Shown here piece by piece: positions 59,101 through 64,000 of a DNA stretch of 64,000 nucleotides (the stretch's first letter is position 1; the number at the start of each line of letters is the position of its first letter). The DNA comes from Nematostella vectensis (taxonomy: Eukaryota; Cnidaria; Anthozoa; Actiniaria; Edwardsiidae). A program made the translations under genes and the position numbers. The stretch spans positions 16,106,469 to 16,170,468 of the forward strand of contig NC_064035.1 of the NCBI RefSeq assembly GCF_932526225.1. Reading direction: 5' to 3'. The notes beneath the pieces were generated by a model. It searched no databases and had not been told where the DNA came from. It saw only the letters and a list, made by a program, of their open reading frames with translations.

Positions 59101-62100
59101 GGTACCACCATTTCACTACTATGATTGTGCAGGGCATAATTTCCTCACTCCAACTACCCCTACCATAACCGCAAATCACCAACTACCATAATCTCAAGTT
59201 AACACTAACAAAATCACTTAATCACAGTTGAAGACTATTTAAGCTATTCCTCCAAATATATAAAACCGTGCATGTGTTGCATGGTATATTGATGAAGAAC
59301 CTTGTATGTTTTCTTATTAGGTGATCCCTTTCTCCAACTCCAGCGTGTTCTCCGTGACAAACGGTAAGGTGTCGGATAGCGGCGACTACGTCTGTGTTGC
59401 CGAAATCGACCCTGTTTCTGCAAGCTCCAACGTCGCCAAACTTACCGTCTATGGTAAGCCTATGTACCACACACCAACTCTATTGTTCCAACACGATCAC
59501 GTACGATTGACAGCGAATGGCAGCGATTAGACGAAGGAGAAAACTTCGAGGAGCAAAAAGTTAGGGGAAGGGGGGTAAAAGGAAGGACAGGAGAGATTTG
59601 GGGAATGCAGCATAATTAACGGAAAGGAAGATTAGCCAGACGGACCAGTTTTCATATTGGATCATAATTTGTCATTCAACACCAGGGGCCGGTACCTAGA
59701 AAGCAGGTTAGCACAAACCCACGGATAAATACGACGGCTATCTCTACATTTGATTGGATAAAAAGGGCACTCATCCCCGGGTTAGCGCTAATCTGCTTTC
59801 AAGGAACCCGGCCCAGAGCTGCCTACCAAAGATGCTATTTTGCTCCGACGAAGGGCTAACGCTCGTAACGTCAGCGGAACTACAACTTGCTTTTTTAACC
59901 TCGTGCTCATTTATAGCTTGTCTACACCACGCTACGCAGACCATCAACTTTTTATACAGCTTGTCTGTATTCTTTCAAGTCATACCATATAAAATATGCT
60001 GATCGTCATTATTTTTTAATGATTTTAATTTCAATGGCGCGTATTCACAGACCCCCAGCCAAGGTTCTCATCTGTCAATCACACTGCTGACGTAGCAGAG
60101 AACGGACCAATAGGACAGCTCGTGCTGAATATGACGTTGCGAGCTGAGAGCAAAGAGAAGGAGAATGCAGACATGGCAGTGTCAATCATTGGTGGTAAGA
60201 CGGAGTTTACCGGTCGGGGTGACTATTTTAAATTACGCAGTTTACATTGATGAACATGGGTTAGTCTATCTAGGCACTATCACTGAATATGGAACCAAAA
60301 TGAGAATAAAAACCTAAAAACTTAGTATGACAAGGGTATTCCTTTTGAAGGGTTGTAGCAGGCCTCGATATATTGGAGGGGCACAATACAGAAACACTAA
60401 GAAAATATTTGGAGGCACGGCACGCCCCTACTATTCATTTCCTTATCATTCTTGAAGATATTGGGGGGGGCACGTGCCCCCAGTGCCCCACCCCCTGCTA
60501 CGGCCCTGTTTTATACTTATTCCTTTGATACCAGAGCCTCTCGTTTAACTTCCTCACCCGAGAACGTTATTTACTGTGACAGTGTTAGTCTTAGCGGGAC
60601 AACTATGGCAACCAACAGAAAGGCGCTACTCATTTTTTTTTTCTAGGTAACAAGGGTAACACTTTTCGGCTCGCCTCCAACGTCACAAATGGATGGCTCG
60701 GCCTCTACACAACCCGCAGCCTGGACCGAGAGAATATCTCCTACTATCTCCTTATGGTCAGAGCCCGAAACATTGACGAGCATGCGCAAGAGGCGATTAC
60801 CGCTATCAACATCACCGTCCTGGACGAAAATGATAACAAGCCTCGGTTTGAGGCCGGCGCTTATAACGTCAGCGTCTATGAGAATGCTACCATAGGAACC
60901 GTGATCGTGAGGCTGACGTCAACAGACGCAGATCAGGGTAGAAATGCGCATGTCATCTACAATTTACTCGCGGGCTCAGGAATAGGGACATTTCGTGTAG
61001 ATAATACGACAGGTAGGTGTTTGCTGGACAACTATGTGCTGGAGATGGTGGTGATGATGATGTTGCGTAAGATGATGATCATTGTTCTAAGGATAATAAT
61101 AATATTGGTGATGATGACAATGATGATTGTGATCGTTTTGATTATGTCGCAGATGGTGATTACAAAAATTACAATAAGTTCAGGGACTGCGAAGCATGTT
61201 GAAAAGTGCTTTGATGCTGATAAGGTTGATATTAATCGTGACGATTCTTATCTTATCCAGGAGAGATAACCCTACAGAAGCCCTTGGATCGTGAGGTGAT
61301 GGACTTTTTTTCCCTGTTCGTCTCCGTCAGTGACCCGCTGTTCTCTGCGTATCAAGGCGTGACCATCCACATCCTGGACGTCAATGAATACCGACCAGTG
61401 TTCACCCCGCAGAAATACCACGTCGAGATCTCGGAGGCGTCTACCGTCGGTACGACACTACTGGTGGTCACTTCAACAGACCAAGACATCGGCAAAAACG
61501 CGGCCGTCCGATATGCCATAGTGGATGGTGACCCAGACGGCTATTTTGCAGTAAATGACTACGGGGTTATAACTCTAACGAAATCGCTGGATAGTGAGCG
61601 TAATACCACGTTTAATTTGACCATCACAGCGCATGACAAGGGGATGCCGAGCTTAGAAGCAGCAACCCGGGCAATAGTTGTTATCGACGTTGTCGACACA
61701 AATGATAATAATCCGATATTTGAGCTCTCGCTCTACGAGACAACAATCCTTGAGAACACAACCGCGGGCTCATCGGTGCTGGAAGTAAGAGCCGATGACG
61801 GAGATACTCAGTCATCCAATAAAGAATTGCGTTATGTTATACTAGGGAATTGTACGGATTTGCACATTGATTCGTTGAGCGGCGTCATATATACAAATAA
61901 CAGTGTGGACTATGAGCGTCAGAGGGTGTACAAATTCCAAGTTGGTGCGTACGATACGGCGACTCCACCTAGACTCGCCACAACACGTGTGATCATCAAC
62001 GTAGCGGACCTCAATGATAATATCCCTACATTTGATTCACCGCAGTACAACATCAGCATTCTAGAGTCTACTCCGGTAGGAACAGCGATAACGGTCTTAT

Positions 62101-64000
62101 CAGCCAAAGACAGGGACAGCACCAGCAATGCCTTCCTACGTTATTCCATCCAATCCGGTAACTATGAAAATACTTTCTACCTTGACCGCACTAGCGGTAC
62201 TATCACCCTCGTCAAGATTCCAGATTTTGAGGCCAGGACTCAGTACACACTTGTAATAAACGTGTCGGATAATGGCTACCCATCGCTGACATCTCAAACG
62301 ACCCTACAAATCTATATCATGGACGTCAACGATAACAATCCCGTATTTGACTCTTTGGAGTACACTGCGGTTGTTTGGGAGAATGTTTCTGTTGGAACAT
62401 CTGTCCTCAGGGTTGTCGCAGTGGATCGCGATGTCAGGAATAATGCACACTTGTCGTATGAAATGTTTTCTTTGGGCGGCCCCGCAGCAAGGAACAGCTT
62501 CCAAGTTAATAAGACTAGTGGGGTGATCTACACTACTCGGGAAATCGATTATGAACAGGATAAGGTAGGGTTCCTATGGTTTGACGGGAGGCATGTTTCT
62601 TTTTATACTGTTTTCATACATTTTTATTATACTTATATGTTTTCTTATCATTCCTGTAGGACTTTTCGTTTGTGCTTATCGCCAGCGATAATGGCACGAG
62701 CCCGCGATCCGCACATGCGCGCGTCCACATTACCGTCAATGACGTCAATGACAATAGACCCGTGTTTGAGCCCCCATACTACCAGGTGATGGTCAGCGAA
62801 CATGCCCCAGTAGGACAAACAATTCTTCGCTTAACGGTGAGCGATAACGACACAGCCGAGAACAGTCAATTGAACCTTCGGGTAGTCTCCGGGGATCCGA
62901 ACAGCACCTTCTTCTTGTCAAACAGCGGAGAAATATCGATTGCTCGCAAGCTTGATTATGAAAGACTGCAGATGTACAACCTCACGGTTGTTGCCTGGGA
63001 CTCGGGCAAGCCTGTTCTACAATCGCTGAAGCCCGCTAATGTGGTGATAAGGATTCGCGACGATAACGATAACCAGCCAGTATTTAGCAGGGACTTATAC
63101 GAAGCATGGGTACTAGAGAATATCACCGCTGGCCAGTTCGTCGTGCAAGTGAAAGCGAAAGATGCGGATTATCAGCAAAACGGGCGACTAGTGTACAGCA
63201 TGGTTAGGAACAACAGCAAGTTCCGAGTTAATGAGACAACAGGGGAAATTTACCTATCTGAATCGCTGGATTTCGAGGAGACGAAGGAATATGTGTTTGG
63301 TATTATTGCGAGTGATTCGGGTGTCGAGCCAAAATCCAGTTCTACGTCTGTTAGGGTTATTGTCATGGATGTCAACGATAATGTTCCAACATTCGACCGG
63401 TTCCTCTATAAAAGCACTGTTAGAGAAAATTCTCCAGTGGGTACAACGGCGATCAAAGTTCAGGCTATTGACACGGATACGGGTAGCAACGCCAAGATTG
63501 AGTACATCATAGCGAGTGGCAACACCAACAACTCATTCGATATTGATAACCACGGTTTCGTAACTGTTAATAAAGCCATTGACTTCGAAACTAGGAAGAT
63601 TTATAATTTAACGGTTATGGCCCGTGACTGCGGGGACCCTGTGTTGACCTCCACAGTGTCTGTTGTATTATTAATTGAAGATGACAATGATAATCCTCCT
63701 GTTTTCGATCTACCGTACTACTTTGTACGAATGTACGAAAATGTATCGATTAGAGCCGATGTCATACGGGTGCATGCTTCAGATAGCGATAGTGGGTTTA
63801 ACAGTGAGATCAGATATTCTTTCCCGGTAGGATTTGTGGTGAAACCGTTCGCCATAAATGCTAATACAGGTATGATTTATACTCGCCATGAAATCGACTT
63901 TGAAGAGAAGCGTGTGTACGAATTTTCCGTGATTGCCTCAGACCAGGGAATACCAGTATTGCGAGACGTTGCCATTGTACGGGTAGATGTTCTCGACGTT
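53123..64000 (+). CDS. C1q-like x9 - Ig - cadherin adhesion protein, 3'-truncated
   Basis: Exons: 53123-53177, 53778-57519, 58026-58240, 58740-58900, 59321-59453, 60051-60194, 60647-61012, 61261-62564 and 62660 to the window edge; all join in phase to about 2487 residues so far. Residues 1-18, MTILYFFLVFSILVYIVQ, form a signal peptide. Residues ~23-1337 hold nine tandem C1q/TNF-like jelly-roll domains of about 140 residues, each with a GxYxVS-type strand, a GD.V.I strand and a closing S.FSV strand; no collagen stalk. Residues ~1338-1435 are one Ig domain (WTCEA, YQWLK, DSGDYVCVAE). From ~1436 there are ten cadherin repeats with DxNDNxPxF linkers and LDxE motifs; the first is weak. No membrane segment is reached. 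Cadherins mediate calcium-dependent adhesion; the C1q block suggests a ligand-binding head. The start is set by the signal peptide and the phase-1 junction. Confidence 0.92.
53790..58240 (+). other. Array of nine C1q/TNF-like domains
   Basis: Approximate domain starts: 53790, 54221, 54641, 55081, 55501, 55971, 56441, 56881 and 57291. The first eight and half of the ninth lie in one 3.7 kb exon; the ninth is completed by 58026-58240. Repeated pattern: W...G..F, SGIYYVS/TGVYYVS/AGIYHVS, LxxGDxVxI and SxFSV. The domains are well diverged from each other, so the array is old. TNF-like and C1q-like folds are hard to tell apart by eye; the FSV closing strand favours C1q. Confidence 0.8.
57560..57735. 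repeat. About 54-bp tandem repeat, four units
   Basis: Units contain CGTCAGATATGACTACTTTT and CCTGGCCCTAAA with CGTGACAACA. They lie in the intron after the large C1q exon. Confidence 0.8.
59685..59814. mobile_element. 130-bp MITE with GGGCCGG...GAAAGCAG ends
   Basis: Left arm GGGCCGGTACCTAGAAAGCA; right arm its imperfect reverse complement ending in GGCCC, about 28 bp each. The interior is non-coding. It lies in the intron after the Ig domain. Confidence 0.65.
60051..64000 (+). other. Cadherin repeat block (ten repeats visible)
   Basis: Linkers seen in order: DENDNKPRF, DVNEYRPVF, DTNDNNPIF, DLNDNIPTF, DVNDNNPVF, DVNDNRPVF, DDNDNQPVF, DVNDNVPTF, DDNDNPPVF, then a tenth repeat at the edge. 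Calcium-site LDYE/LDFE/IDFE motifs are present. The third linker set is canonical; DVNEYRPVF replaces the usual ND and may bind calcium less well. Many N-glycosylation sequons (NVT, NTT, NVS) occur. Confidence 0.9.
60345..60515. mobile_element. G/C-rich dispersed repeat with GTAGCAGG ends
   Basis: GTAGCAGG at the left and CCTGCTAC at the right form short inverted ends around GGGGCACAATACAGAAACAC and poly-G. Related copies lie near 10860, 20640, 32640 and 50010. Confidence 0.6.

Overview
The window is animal nuclear DNA. Genes are split by GT-AG introns, there is no operon structure, microsatellites and small terminal-inverted-repeat elements are common, and the protein families are metazoan (ANTP-class homeodomain, vWA/TSP1 matrix modules, cadherins, cilia and centriole proteins). 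Compact genes, multi-vWA/TSP1 proteins of the coadhesin type and a single-exon TEDC1 fit an anthozoan cnidarian. A sea anemone such as Nematostella is my best guess, from family knowledge and overall feel rather than any search.

Layout (all recognised genes are on the + strand): (1) 14-4404, the 3' part of CATIP, a ciliogenesis/actin factor, whose sixth visible exon lies at the end of a tandem array of decayed copies of itself. (2) 4405-7660, intergenic, with several foldback elements. (3) 7661-about 20600, a secreted protein with five vWA and three TSP1 domains built from phase-1 exon modules; the last vWA has lost its metal-binding site. (4) about 20600-25550, gene-free, with MITEs and tandem repeats. 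(5) 25551-26545 and 27753-28777, two tandem Bar-like homeobox genes with an eh1/FIL repressor motif and conserved upstream blocks. (6) 30425-31777, single-exon TEDC1, a partner of delta/epsilon tubulin. (7) 31778-38195, gene-free, with a 1.8 kb array of 60-bp units. (8) 38196-51637, an 18-exon coiled-coil gene homologous to human C10orf67, with a 4.7 kb array of 43-bp units in one intron. (9) 53123 to beyond the right edge, a very large adhesion protein: signal peptide, nine tandem C1q/TNF-like domains, one Ig domain and at least ten cadherin repeats.

Three genes (CATIP, TEDC1, C10orf67 homologue) relate to cilia, centrioles or probably the sperm/axoneme. Two (vWA-TSP1 and C1q-Ig-cadherin) encode extracellular modular proteins. 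The most novel-looking item is the C1q x9 - Ig - cadherin architecture. Next are the in-frame exon array in CATIP, the paired homeobox genes with matching promoters, and the recurrence of splice-donor-like words in several minisatellites. Exon boundaries were set by hand from splice signals, reading-frame phase and family similarity.
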